DNA from: Schizochytrium sp. TIO01
Lineage: Eukaryota > Sar > Bigyra > Thraustochytrida > Thraustochytriidae
Length of the DNA stretch: 64,000 bases
Reading direction: 5' to 3'
NCBI GenBank assembly: GCA_004764695.1
Contig: SMSO01000031.1
Coordinates: forward strand, 7,497,261 to 7,561,260
This document shows, in pieces, positions 20,290 to 32,200 of the stretch. Position numbers and translations under genes: made by a program. Within the stretch, counting starts at the first letter, position 1. Every line of letters begins with the position of its first letter. Below the pieces are notes generated by a model. The model searched no databases, was not told the DNA's origin, and saw nothing but the letters and a program-made list of their open reading frames with translations.

Positions 20290-21199
20290 CTAGAAGAAAG
20301 AAAACAATGACCAACTACTAATACTGGGCAGTAATACTCAATATTGACGTTTTAAAATTTGATTGATTATAAGAAACGAACGAGTAAAGATGAGTGTTAT
20401 ACGAACACTTATATTCCTCTCTACTACAACATATGCTTTGTTTTTCTTTTTCTCCTTATCATTCTTCTTCTTCTTCATCATCTTTATAAGAAAAAATAAG
20501 CATGTTCGGTTGGTACCTACCTACCTAGCTAGCTGCTTACTATGTACTACTCTCACAATCACTTCTTGTGAAAGAAATTTTATAATTATTAAAACAAAAT
20601 ATATTTTAACTAATTCGCCTACTTTCTAAAGCTTATTTCGCAAAGTCTTCACGTAATCAATTATGCGAGTTAGTTGCGAAAGAATTCAGTGAAAAGATCG
20701 TGCGGCGCCACGTCGCACAGAGATCTAATTGTACCTAGACTAATTGCAAATACCACCATTGATGGTGTTTTCATTTTCGAGTTATTTGTTTATTATATTT
20801 ATTTATTTTATAAATATAATAATTTTTTTCTTTTCTAAACAATCGCCTGAACTAGCCAATAACAACTACAGAGCTGCACATTTTGCCATTTGAGTTGCTC
20901 TATTGTTCTTGTTCTTTGCACCCAGGACTTCTACAACGTGGTTTTTGGTGGGCTGGTTGGTTGGATATTGATTGGCTTTGACTTTGACTCACTCTTTGAA
21001 TAGTCGTTGTGATTCTTACACTCCTTCAGTTGGTAGTACATACCGACTTTAGTTTCATCAAACGTAAAGTTCTTTAATACGAGGTAGAGAGATACTACCT
21101 ATCTAACGTGACCTATGAATGGGTATGGGAAGAATGGCATAAGTGCAGTTTTGTTTCCTGAGGAAACTAGGTACGATTTCTGCTGCTTGAAAAAAAATT

Positions 21200-21221
21200 A
21201 AAAAAAAAAAAAAAAAAAAAA
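21200..21221. repeat. Poly(A) tract
   Basis: About 22 A residues on plus, preceded by a shorter A-rich run. No target-site duplication or coding sequence beside it was noticed. Confidence 0.8.
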
Positions 21222-21410
21222 GAATCATAAAACAGACTTTGCCGACGCAGGTGAGTTGCTTGAAGAGGCTCTCAGACTGACCGCGTTTTGCCCCGTGCTA
21301 GTGGACCTTATTTCATCGATCAGGGTTTTGCCACACGTCAAGATGAAGCTTAATTCGGAATACTCTTGAACCAACATTTCTCTACATATTAATAGGCACG
21401 TACCTATTAC

Positions 21411-21495
21411 TCGCTCGCTCACTCACTCACTCACTCACTCACTCACTCACTCACTCACTCACTCACTCACTCACTCACTCACTCACTCACTCACA
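21411..21495. repeat. (ACTC)n microsatellite
   Basis: About 19 ACTC units, preceded by two to three related GCTC units. Confidence 0.95.
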
Positions 21496-23990
21496 CCACA
21501 GAACGGAAAATGGAGGCACTTTTGGTCGTAAAGGTTATATATCAAAAATAGGTAGTGTCGAAGTATCACTAGTGATGCACTGATTGATTGACTGATTTAG
21601 TTTACTTTTCTACCTAAGCTAAAAGAGCTTAAGGAGTTGCCTATTGACAGTGGTAGGCAGTCCGTGAAAGGTGTAGTATTCTACTTCGCGAAATGAAGAC
21701 CTTTCTTTAGCTTCAAAAAGAAAGTAAATGAAAGAAGGTAAAAGGGATGAAATGAGGTCAACGGGTCCTATAAGCAGCTTAATTACTGGTAACGATTCAC
21801 ACTCTAACAGCAAAAAAAAAGCACGAAACTTCATTTTTCAAGCATACCAGTTCAGGTCCGAATGCGACCTTTCTATGGCCTCTGTTGAAAAGTTGTTTCC
21901 GGGCCGAGAGAAGAGTATGGAACTTGACTCTGGGGCGGTAAATGCGTGAGTGAATTTCGATGAGTAAAATCTTTGATAGAAAGTTTATTGGCATCCAAAC
22001 AGTGAACAGAAACCATTGACGTTTATAAGCAAGTATAAGAATGAATTAATTCCTGGAATTAATAAAACTATTTCTTTCCTGGTAGTCCGAATTACTCACA
22101 AATGAATAGAGAAAGTATTTAATTAAAATTGAGCAAATAAAATTGAAAAAATATATAGCAGCAATCTATAAAACTTTTCGCGATCTTTATCTCTGAAAAT
22201 AGTTAATAGATGCAGGGACAGAGATGCCCTTCCCATAAGACTGAAAGGGTAGCATACTGTAGCTGAACTAAATATGTGTAAAGTTTTCGCCTTGAAAAGT
22301 TGGTTTCCTTTGCCATAAGTGAGTTGGGCTCATAAGCTTCTCTCTCTAAAAACTTAAGCCTAACATAACTCACAACGTCGCCACAGAAGAGACTCAGGCG
22401 CAGCACTTCAGGACGACACCAGACTCTGCTAACCGCTTGGAAGGAGTTGATCGGCTATGGTTCAGGTATGATGTTATGTCTGAGTTGTAGGTGCCTAGTC
22501 CTGTATTCACACAATAGAACCTGCACGCGTGTTTCTTTGAGTTTATTATTGTTGGTGTTCAAGTTGTTATAATTATTACGCTTATTTTTAGGTTTTAAAT
22601 GTAAAAACAAAAGAATTGATAGGAGTAGGTACCCGAAGCAAATATTTAAACTAAAGTTTTTACTTGCTAGCTAAGTAAACATACTTCCACTTTTTATCAT
22701 GATGTTCATTTATTTATAATAAATAAACTAACTTGAAATGATATACCTCAAAATAAAACTAATTTTAACATTTTGTTTATAAAAAAGGAAGTATTGATCT
22801 AAGCCTAACAGCATGGGTACCTACTTAGAATACGGTATACTCATGCCTGTGAGTTTCTTGAAAGTTTGCGAATTCCTTCGAGTTCTGCTGGTTTTATTCT
22901 TTCACCATTGAGGCCTCTACTAGTCCTGCTACGAATCTTCGGCTTCGAGCACTCTTACGGAGGAGAGCTCAAGTTTGTCAAAGCCTAACCCAGTTCAGCT
23001 GGATCGATTGCTCTAAACGCAGGCCCGGTTTGGACTGATCAGTTTCTGTGATTTGATGGAAAGTCAGATTCATCTAGCGCTCCCTGCAAAGAACTGGCCC
23101 GGCTGAGACAATATTAGGAGTGGAAACCAAACCAGTTAGCCTATCGGGACAGATCAGACCAGTTTCCATCATATGATGCCCAAAGAGCAGATCGAATTCT
23201 AGTTCTTTTCATGAAATCGTGCGTCTACCGAGGTGCATCAAATCACTTTCTCTCCGACGTCTGCTCCTACCTTGACAAATACTGGGCCAAATGTGATGAT
23301 CATGAACAATCCCTCTCGCAGATGCACTTAGGCCCCTATCTGTTTACTTGAGGATCACTCAAGCGAAGTCTACGTTCAAAGTTGTAATTGTCTTGAGTTT
23401 CACAGCAATTAGTACCTACGTCTTTTACCTCAGTACGACTTAGTTAGCACTTGAAGTGGTTTAGATGCCGTTGTTTCGTAAGAGAACGTGGAGGTCTACG
23501 TCAAGAACTCGGGTTGCTTGCATCGCGGTTAGCAGAGCTATTTGATGATCGGGCACGTAGGTACCTACTACTATCCTATGAAGGCGCATGAGTTTATGAC
23601 TGACTATTGCACAGATCCATCAAAAGTGGCTGTAGATGAGGAAGCCTTGAAAAGCTAGAGTGGAGAAGCTAGTATTGACTACAGTGGAATATCTTACATG
23701 ATGTGCACAAATAATGTTCAACGCCAAGATGGAGAAAGACATTATAATGGAAGGATGGTCCAGGCGCTGTGCAAATAGTTACAATCATTTTCGCTGCGCA
23801 GGACCACGACCAGATGGATTATGATCTGTTAAGCTAGGAATATGTACTTTCAGGTTATACTTGGTGGGCTAGGCTACGATCCCTGTCAGTATTTTTCTAC
23901 GAGGGAATTGCTACAACAACAACGAATCAAAACGGGGATAAAGTCCCCCATCTCTATAGTATTATAGAAACGCCAATGTTTGTTGAGCTC

Positions 23991-25955
23991 TCATGAGGGA
24001 GACGAAGATGAGGAGGAGGATGAAGACGAAGATGAAGATTGAGCTTGCAGTGGCTTAGAGTCTGCTTCGGAATGAAGCTTTGATTTCTTGGAGCCAAGTT
24101 TTTCAACAGTGGAGGCAAGACCTCGCTTCCGCTTTTGCTGAGCAATTAGAGACTTGCGCCCCTCAACGCCCCGTACTTCGTAGCTATATAGCACTGCCGC
24201 GCACCACTGGGAAAACGTATTAATGGTTTCTCCACGGCTTGGGCTTGAGACTAGAATAAAGGCGATCTTGTAGAAGCAAAAGGTGAAGGTCTCCTCCATA
24301 ACGAAAAGACGGACAATGTTTTTGAGCTCTTCAACGTTCTTGCCTTGAGATTTCAGCAATTTGCTAAGGAGCTTGCTGAATTTCTTGAACATAAGAGCGT
24401 CAGCGCGACGCAGTTCACAGCGCTCATCACGGATAACACCCCCGATCTTGAGCCATTCGCGCTGCTGGAAAGGAGCTCGGGAGCCCATGTTGTACAGAGC
24501 GTTTAAATAGTTTAAGACCGCTTGTTGCCAATCATCAGTGACGCCTAGACCTGCACGTATCTTGTCTTTGGGATCAAAAAACTGGAAAGGGCCATCTTTG
24601 CGTTTAAACAGCATTTGATAGACAAGCTGCCAGAGTTCTACGCCGATCTCGGCATTTTGGTTATCCATCGCGCTTCCGTGATTGATGTTTTCTAACACAA
24701 TTGCAACAACATCAGCGAAGTTGTCAAAAGCTTCTTTGCGGCTTTGACTAGATGCCGAGTTGTGTGTTCCGTCTCGCATGCTCACAATTTTATTCAAGCT
24801 ACAATCAAAAAATCGCGTCATGGGGTCATCTAGATCATCAACGTGCTTACGTAGAGATGGTTTTGGCCAGGATCCAGTGGAAGATACACTTGCAGGGCCG
24901 CGCACAACATTTGGTGCAGCTATCGCTGGGGATATAACGGATGCTTGCCCAAGTGTGCTGAAATCTCTGGGCTCCACAGATGTGTTTATAGGGGAGCAAA
25001 TGGGTCCGCTCCGAGCAGGTATATTGGCCTCTATGCTAGGCATGGCTTGTGGTAGCCCTGAAACAATCTTCTGGGATGTCTGGCCATGAATGATGTTGCC
25101 TTGAGAAGGGACAATGGATGATGGCGTCAGACTATTCGCCTGTTGCTGTTGTTGTTGTTGCTGCTGCTGCTGCAAATAGGGTTCACTTAGTTTGGAGATT
25201 TCAGCAACACTTTGAGAGGCAAGTTTAGTTGACGAATCTTCAGGAAGCTGCACTCGATTGAGTGCAACAACAGGTGTGGTAGATGGTGATGGATGGACAG
25301 ATGGCCCAGATGCACTTGAGGATATTGATACCTCAGAGAATGAAGGCCGTGGACTCAACTTTTTCTTAATGCAATCGCTTTGCTCTCCGTTATGATTAGA
25401 TACTCCTTTGCTGAACAAGGTTGATACTCCAACAACACCAGTATTACTTCCGTGGCTTTCAATAACTGGGGAAGAAACATGTTCTGCGGAGGTTCGGCTA
25501 ATCAAGCCTTTCTTGTCGCTGAAGCTATTTATTAAAGCACGCGCTGCTGATGTGTTCGAAGAGGCTGTTGATAATACCACTGGGTTAAGGTTATTTCCAG
25601 CAACCACATGAGGGAGAACTGAGCACGAAGTACTGCCATTTAAGGAAGAGTTTGGATGATTCGGAGATGTAAAATTAAGCACTCCCTGGCCATTACGCTT
25701 TCCCTCGAAATCCTCAACTCCGGAGCTAGGACCCATTTTTCTTGTTAATATAGGAGAGGTAGCTTGCTCCAAACTAGTAATTGTATTTCCTCTATCTAAT
25801 CCGCTATTTGACAATATGGTCCGCAGCAAACTAGGGTCTAAATTTCCTGATGACGCTAGACCCATAATCATTTGTTGCGAGGCTGCGGGCATACGAAGTA
25901 TTTGCATAAGTAATTGCTGTTGCTGCAGTTGCTGCAGCTGTTGTTGTTGTTGTTG

Positions 25956-25997
<42 letters not shown>

Positions 25998-26951
25998 TAA
26001 TCGTAGTTGCAGAGTATTCATGAGAACAGGGTTGTTTACAAGATTCTGTGAGTTGACTCCGACACTACTCAAAACCTCTTGTAGATCGATTGAGGGAGCA
26101 CGATCTGGGTTGTGCTGTTGTCGGATCGCAGCATCAGAATCACTCAGCGGGGATTTCTTCGCTAGTGAACTCATTGAAGAATCTGACGAGGGTGTCATAG
26201 TTGTCAACGATGGCGTCGTTGTATCGACCCCTACTTGCTGACGAAGTGCCTTTGCGGATTTTTTCCCGTGTTTGATTTGTACGGCCCTAGGAGTAGACTC
26301 GGCGTCTTTGCCTTGAACCTTATTACTAGAATCTAGCTGTGATGTTGGTTGCTGTCGCTCATTAACAACCTTTTGCGCGAAATGCAATAATGCTGTGGCG
26401 TCTACTTCTGCCATTGTGGCGCTCTCTGGATCCGTTTCACTCTTGTGAATCCCTTCTAAATTTGCAGCGCTACTAGATTCATTTGGATTGAAGGTTGATT
26501 TAGCTGAGTCAGATGCTTCCGCTGGAGGTGCCAAAGCACTGCCCGATGCTGAGTTTTTCTTAATTCCTGTCCCCCCTTTCGTGGACTTGGCCCCTGTCTT
26601 TCGTTTCGAAGTCGCTTTAGATGCCGATTTAGTTGTTTGCTTAGATTGTGCTGTCCCCGATGCCGTAATTGCTGTTGGTTTAGAAACGATTGTTGAAATG
26701 GGTACTGATGTGGTGGACTTCGTCGCAGTAGCGGTAGATTTCGGCATTGACGAAGACAAGGATTTCGATGATCGCGATGAAGTGGTCGTGGTTGGGGATC
26801 CCAGTGTGCGTTTTGCGTCAAAGGGTTGGTCTCTATCTGCCTCTGTGGATCCCAAAGTCTCGTCAGGTTTGCGCTGGAGGGGATGATGCTGCCCACGGTC
26901 GGCCATGCGAGTCGGCCAGCTAGCTAGGCACGAGGCTCCCGGTGTCCACAC
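23991..26951 (-). CDS. Gene C: polyglutamine protein with the helical domain of genes A, B and D
   Basis: The leftmost codon at 26951 is GTG. The ATG at 26906 (MADRGQHHPL, residue 16 of the open frame) is the likely start, giving about 971 residues. The first 700 residues are Ser/Thr/Lys-rich and disordered-looking, with a 20-residue polyQ at 320-339 and an 11-residue polyQ at 595-605. The conserved domain is at 714-927: it opens RFFDCSLNKIVSMRDG, contains WQQAVLNYLNALY (809-821) and ends QWCAAVLYSYEVRG, matching genes A, B and D. It is followed by basic KRKRG (941-945) and KKSK (956-959), likely nuclear localisation signals, and a C-terminal polyserine. There is no TIR/HET, TPR or receiver part. 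PolyQ, S/T richness and basic clusters suggest a nuclear or coactivator-like protein, but no DNA-binding domain is recognised. The frame is intact and intronless. Confidence 0.9.
25141..25174 (-). repeat. CAG/CAA repeat encoding the second polyQ of gene C
   Basis: A mixed CAA and CAG tract encoding 11 glutamines, in frame. Confidence 0.9.
25936..25996 (-). repeat. CAG/CAA repeat encoding the main polyQ of gene C
   Basis: Twenty in-frame glutamine codons, with pure CAG at the 5' end and CAA toward the 3' end, followed by a further L/Q-rich stretch. The pure CAG block should be length-polymorphic. Confidence 0.9.
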
Positions 26952-29253
26952 TCAGGGCGAGCGTTTCTGGAATACTATCCGTCGTTGCAGCATCGATCGA
27001 GCGACCTTCGCGTGAGCAGGGTTGTCTGCGCCTGACCAACCCTCTTCGTCCAGGGGTTATTGATTTGGCAATACGATTTCTTCAATTGCAATTGCACTCA
27101 AGGGTTTTGTACTATGTAATGAATGATTGATTTTAATTTAGTTATAGTTTATTATTATCTGTTATAATTATTAATCTACATACTTTATTTTATTTTATTT
27201 TCTATTTAAAATAAAAACACACACCACAAAGAAAGATATCATTGTAATTATCTATTTTGATTCCTACTACTTTTCAAGGTACAGGTGAAAGTGCATGCGC
27301 TCTCATCCATTTCACTCTCTGGCCCTACAAGCAGGGTGCTTTAAAGTATTTTCTCTCGTCTGGTATCTGCATTTCGCTGTTCATTTAACTACTACAAAAT
27401 TTCCTTTTAAATGGTGAGAATCAATACTACAATTGGGGGCGTTTAGCATAAGTTTGCGTGCTCTAGCGAATATTCAATGCACCAATTCTATCACTTATTT
27501 GGCGGGGAAGCAGCTTTTCAAAACTTCTAGTATGGTAGTTTTCAGTAGAACCCGCTCGTCTACGCCTCGCCACGGTACTAATTGGACATCTTCGAACGTT
27601 GACGCCGAAAACAATGGCACGTGAAGTGCATCTTTGCAAACTTTTAATTTTAAACACAGTCACTGGAGCAGCTGCTTCAAGCAAATAAAGCTTTCATCGA
27701 CTGAGCAAAGTAACACTATCAACTATCTAAATTAATCCTCCCGAATCCGAACGAACAGCTTAGTGAGGCTTCACACAGGCTTGATGGTCACCGCACGGTC
27801 AAAGCCAAATTCCCGCGAGATCCCGATTCTTCAAGTGTAGCAAACTATTTACTAAGGTGCACACCAACTATTTCTATTTTCATACCAGACTCCGATGTTT
27901 GTATGTATACCAAACTTGAGTATGATGGAATCGTTTAATACCTGCACTTTTCTTCTTCTTCTTTTTATTTCATTGATGTACTGCTATTGATTATAATAGA
28001 AAGACTGGTAGCTCAGTGAGTGAGAAAATCATTGTTAAAGTGTCTTGTTCTCTGTCTGGTGAGACTGCTTTTTAGCGTCCGAGAGTTCTTGAAGAGCCTG
28101 CGCTGGTCTCGTGGGATCGGTGCGGAACACGGCAAGTGCTAAAGGCTTGGAAAAGAGCATACGACGCAACAGGGGTGGAGAGCGAAGACAGATTCGAACT
28201 GAAGCCAATATCCAGGACATTAGTTTAGGTCGAACCAAACTTCGAATTATGACGCTGCAGATACACCTATTTCTATTTTAGTTTCTAAATTAGCTATCTA
28301 GTTTTTTGTTTCACATTTATAGTATAATTATAAAGATATTTAACAATAACAAAAAACCTTTTTATTTTTATTATTAAAAAAATAAATAAAAATATTTTAA
28401 AATGAAATATGTAAAAAGTAGTTTATGCACATATGCCTAAATCCAATGCCACGCGTTAACTAAAGGGGGGGTATTTGATATTAGGGAAGCCATGCCCTAT
28501 CTCCATCTCAGTCTAACTGCCCAACCCTGAGGCGAGACTTCGTTGCCCACTCCGATTTAACAGGTCTGTCTATGCGACGATTCCTCAAATAGGTAAGACT
28601 GGGTGCATCACTACTATTTAATATAAATATATGTTATATCTACCTAACAAGTACTTATGAAATACTTATGTGATGCTTTAAATTTCCTTTCTTTTCTTCT
28701 TTTATCATGTTAAGAAATAAAAGGAACTTGAAGATAACCTGCAGTAATGAACAGCAAAAAGATGTAACTGGAGCCCCAATCGTTGCAAAGTTGAGTCTTA
28801 CTGTTGTTTGCTCAATAGCAACTCTACCATATCATTCCAGAAGCACAACTGCTAATAGGCTGCAATCGCAATCGAAATACGGAGATCAAATGAAAATTCA
28901 ATTCAAGAAAAATTAACAATACACACGAATAAATGTGTGTAAGTGAGCAGTTGGGTGTGCATTAGAACCTCCTAGCACCAGTACGGACCTAATATTACAC
29001 TGGGCCAAAAATACTTCTGCTTGAGTTACTACATATCTAAGTACTACGTAGTACCTACTTACCTACCTAGGATTGGTCTTTCTAGGAATAACCTCTGATT
29101 GGATGGATCGTATGTAAACGAGGAGATTTGTTGTATGGCAGATAAACTAACAAGTCATAGCACAAGCCAACTTCAAGTTGCATTAACTAGAACAGGATCG
29201 GGTAACCTCAAAATATAATTTTATACACTTTTGTTTATTCTATCTGAAGAAGC
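26952..29253. other. Intergenic region between genes C and D
   Basis: Mostly AT-rich. Short GC-richer open patches at 27463-27684 and 28035-28238 (minus) have no recognisable product. No RNA gene was found. Confidence 0.45.
29234..29239 (-). terminator. Poly(A) signal of gene D
   Basis: AATAAA on minus, about 15 bases after the TGA at 29254-29256. The position is close to the stop but matches the compact 3' end seen in gene A. Confidence 0.55.
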
Positions 29254-32200
29254 TCATAAGGCGAAATTTTGCAGATGGGGGGTATAAGGTCCTAAAGCAT
29301 TTTGGTCCCAGAATGAGCTTGCCATAGTGTTGAGGTACTCACGAACAACCTTGGGCAGTGACTCGAGCTTGTGCATTTCAGTATCTATTAAGTGAAGGCC
29401 GTTATCGTCTTGAGCTGCTACGTTTGCTGTGCTTCTCGAAACAGCGTAGACATATGTTGGTGCGTATGGAAGTTGCTTCTCTTTAAACTGACTCTGTTCA
29501 TTCAAATAGGCACAAAGCTTATTATCTGGAGTAAGTGGGAAGTCCTCGGCCATGATAACTGCAGCATAAATGTGTGAGTCAGATACCTTCTCCACAGCAC
29601 CCTCCAGAGTGGAGACTGTATCAACAAGATTACATACTTTCTCCATCTCAAATTTAACCTTGTGAAGTCTTTCAGATTGAGAGTCTAGAACCAGAATACG
29701 CTTGACTCGGGCCATTACCCAGTATCGAAGATCTCCATACATGAGGTATTTAGCTTCTAACGAGCTACGTTTGTGCTTTGAAAGCTTCAGTATGATTGGT
29801 TCTGCTGTGGAAGTAATGTACCTGCATTCGTCTGCACGTAATGCAGTGACTTCCGCATCTTTTTCTTTACAGAGTTGATCATAACACATAGACACCTTGC
29901 AAAGAGTGGAGATGAGGTAAGAGGCCGGAGCGTTACCAGCAAACGAGCCCCTTTCCATCAGGTATATTGCATCAGTGTAAACGTCAAGCGCATTGGCATA
30001 GCGCGCATTCCAGAGCAAACTGGTACCTCTACACATTTTCGTCATGCCGATCCGTGCATCACACTTTCCCAATTTGCGAATCTGAATGTCCAACGCCTGA
30101 TTAAAAAGAGAATCCACTTCGCCAATTGGATGTGAGCCTTCGAGGTCATAGACTTTAGCCAAATGCACAAGGATGGCAGCAAACTCTGACGGCAACCTAT
30201 CTTGGCTAGTAAGGAAATTGACAGCAGAAGCTAACATTTCTTTTGCTAGCTTCAAGTCATTCTTCAGATTTCTGGTCGCATGTTGACGACGTGAGACCTT
30301 TAGGTGATGATTTACAAGCGGACGTGCGATAAAGTATTGCTGAAGGTAAACCACGTGATCGCCATTTTTATGCATGACTTCAATGGCCTGCTGGAGGCTT
30401 TGCACGGCTTGGTCTATGAATGCTGGATCGAACAAGTCCCCAAGCATGCGCCCTTTGCTTGTAAGTAAACGAGCCAAAACTATATTCAACGGTTGTAAGT
30501 TGAGGCTTGAACCTAAAGATTTACGCTGAATCTCGTCACGAACATCACAGATGGTACTATCAAAAATCTTGAGTCCTCTCTTATTGTCACCTGTTATGGT
30601 AAAGCTTGGTGCCAGTGTTGCAACGGCATCAGCTCGACTGAGAATATCAAGCTCGGGGCCGAGGAGAGAGAGGAATTTCTCAGCATCCTTAGTTCCTCTA
30701 TGGGTTTTAAGCTGGGCTTCAGCGGGACTCATCAACATACGCAAAACTCCACCTCGGATTCGAGAATCAAGGTCTTCCAATGAGCGGCCGTTGGCGAGTA
30801 GAAAATCCTCAATAAAGCTGCTATCGGATTGGAGGGAGCATTTAGCAGCTACAAAAGAAGTCTGACTAAGGATTCCCTTAATCACTCCGACGACGTTTGC
30901 GTCTTGGTTCAAATTATAGCCAGTGGTAAACTTTTTCAAAGATTCGTATTCCTTCCTGGGCAATGCCAAACGTAGATCGATACCCTTTTCAATGGCAATA
31001 AATATCTCAAACCAACACCAACGGCGATAAAGAACTGCTGGCTGTCGCCACTTGTCAACAACTACAGTAACGCTATTACTAATCGAACCGATTGTTTTGA
31101 AAAGGTGTTGATCCATGCTTCTGTTGTCCTCGGCTCCATTTTCAACCAGCTGCATATTACGCTGAGGAAGTGCGCAAAAATCAATCCAAAAGTAAGTCGA
31201 TGCTCGTTTATTCTTCTCCCTAGATGAAGTGAGTGCGTCGACCAACTCCTCAAATGGCATACTCCATGCGTGACAAACATAGTCAGTAGGATCTCCAAAC
31301 CATGTCTCTGTATCTTGCTCTGACTCTGTCTTGGCAAAGGCCAAAAGCTGCTGTTTTAAGGGTCTGGCAGCTTCAGTATGTAAGTGATTGACTAGACTCT
31401 TGCGTGAGTCACCATCCACAACACTTCCTGGTGCTGTGCCAGTCCGTGTAAGACGGGAAATGCACCAAACGCAGTTCTCATCACGGTCAGACACTGAGGA
31501 AGTATGTTGAGCACCGTCAACATCGGCTCCAGAAGTAGTTTGCTGGCGGGGACCACATACGATATCATAGGTGTTGATCTGACTTATATCAACATGTTTT
31601 TCGAAGAAGCGTTTAAGAAGATTTAAAAAGTCAAGACTGACACCACAGCTCTCCTTTCTAAGAGTACATGGCTCCGAACCCCCACATGAACTGCTTGAAT
31701 ACATAGAGATAAGGCGACCTCGATTGGAGGCTCTTCGAGCATTCGTAGCCTCCAGTGAAGTGTCGAGATCACTCTCTGAGTTCCATTCGTCTTCATCGGA
31801 GGAATAGTCATCCCTATTGTTGCTGCCCTCCTCGACTGAAACTCTGTCTTGGGTCGCTGGGGTCTCCAAGAGCTGATGGTCTTCGACTTCAACTTCAAGA
31901 GATTCTGTTGAATGAGCGGAAATATTGCGTAACAACTTGAGCAGCATGTTCAATCCACCAGATACCAGGTACATCACATTAAAGTAAGAAAGCAAGGACC
32001 TGAATTGTCCAGAGATTCGAGCAGCAAAACTTCGCGCCGTTAGTTTGGGAGGCACTTGGAAACTGTCAACAGGGGAGGCACCTTCGCGTAGCGCCTGAAG
32101 ACTATGAGCGGGAGGCTCTTCGAGACTATCATTCGGAGAGGAGTCCTTGCGTAGTCGCTTGTTCCCGTTAGTATTGCTTTGAGATCCGGACTGGCCACCC

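Larger units (their letters stand above)
19872..23990. other. Intergenic region between genes B and C
   Basis: It holds a possible terminal exon at 20100-20289, an A-tract at 21200-21221 and an ACTC microsatellite. The rest is AT-rich without a supported gene. A slightly GC-richer stretch at about 22850-23350 has no recognisable product. Confidence 0.45.

Noticed and set aside
26907-26951. Start of gene C at 26951
   Set aside because: The codon is GTG; the ATG at 26906 begins a more typical N-terminus. The same reasoning moves the starts of genes A (N-terminal part), B, D and E to the first ATG.
28007-28085. tRNA-like start (TAGCTCAGTGAGT) at about 28010
   Set aside because: No matching anticodon stem or T-arm (GGTTCRANYCC) follows at the right distance; the nearest similar motif is on the other strand and too far away.
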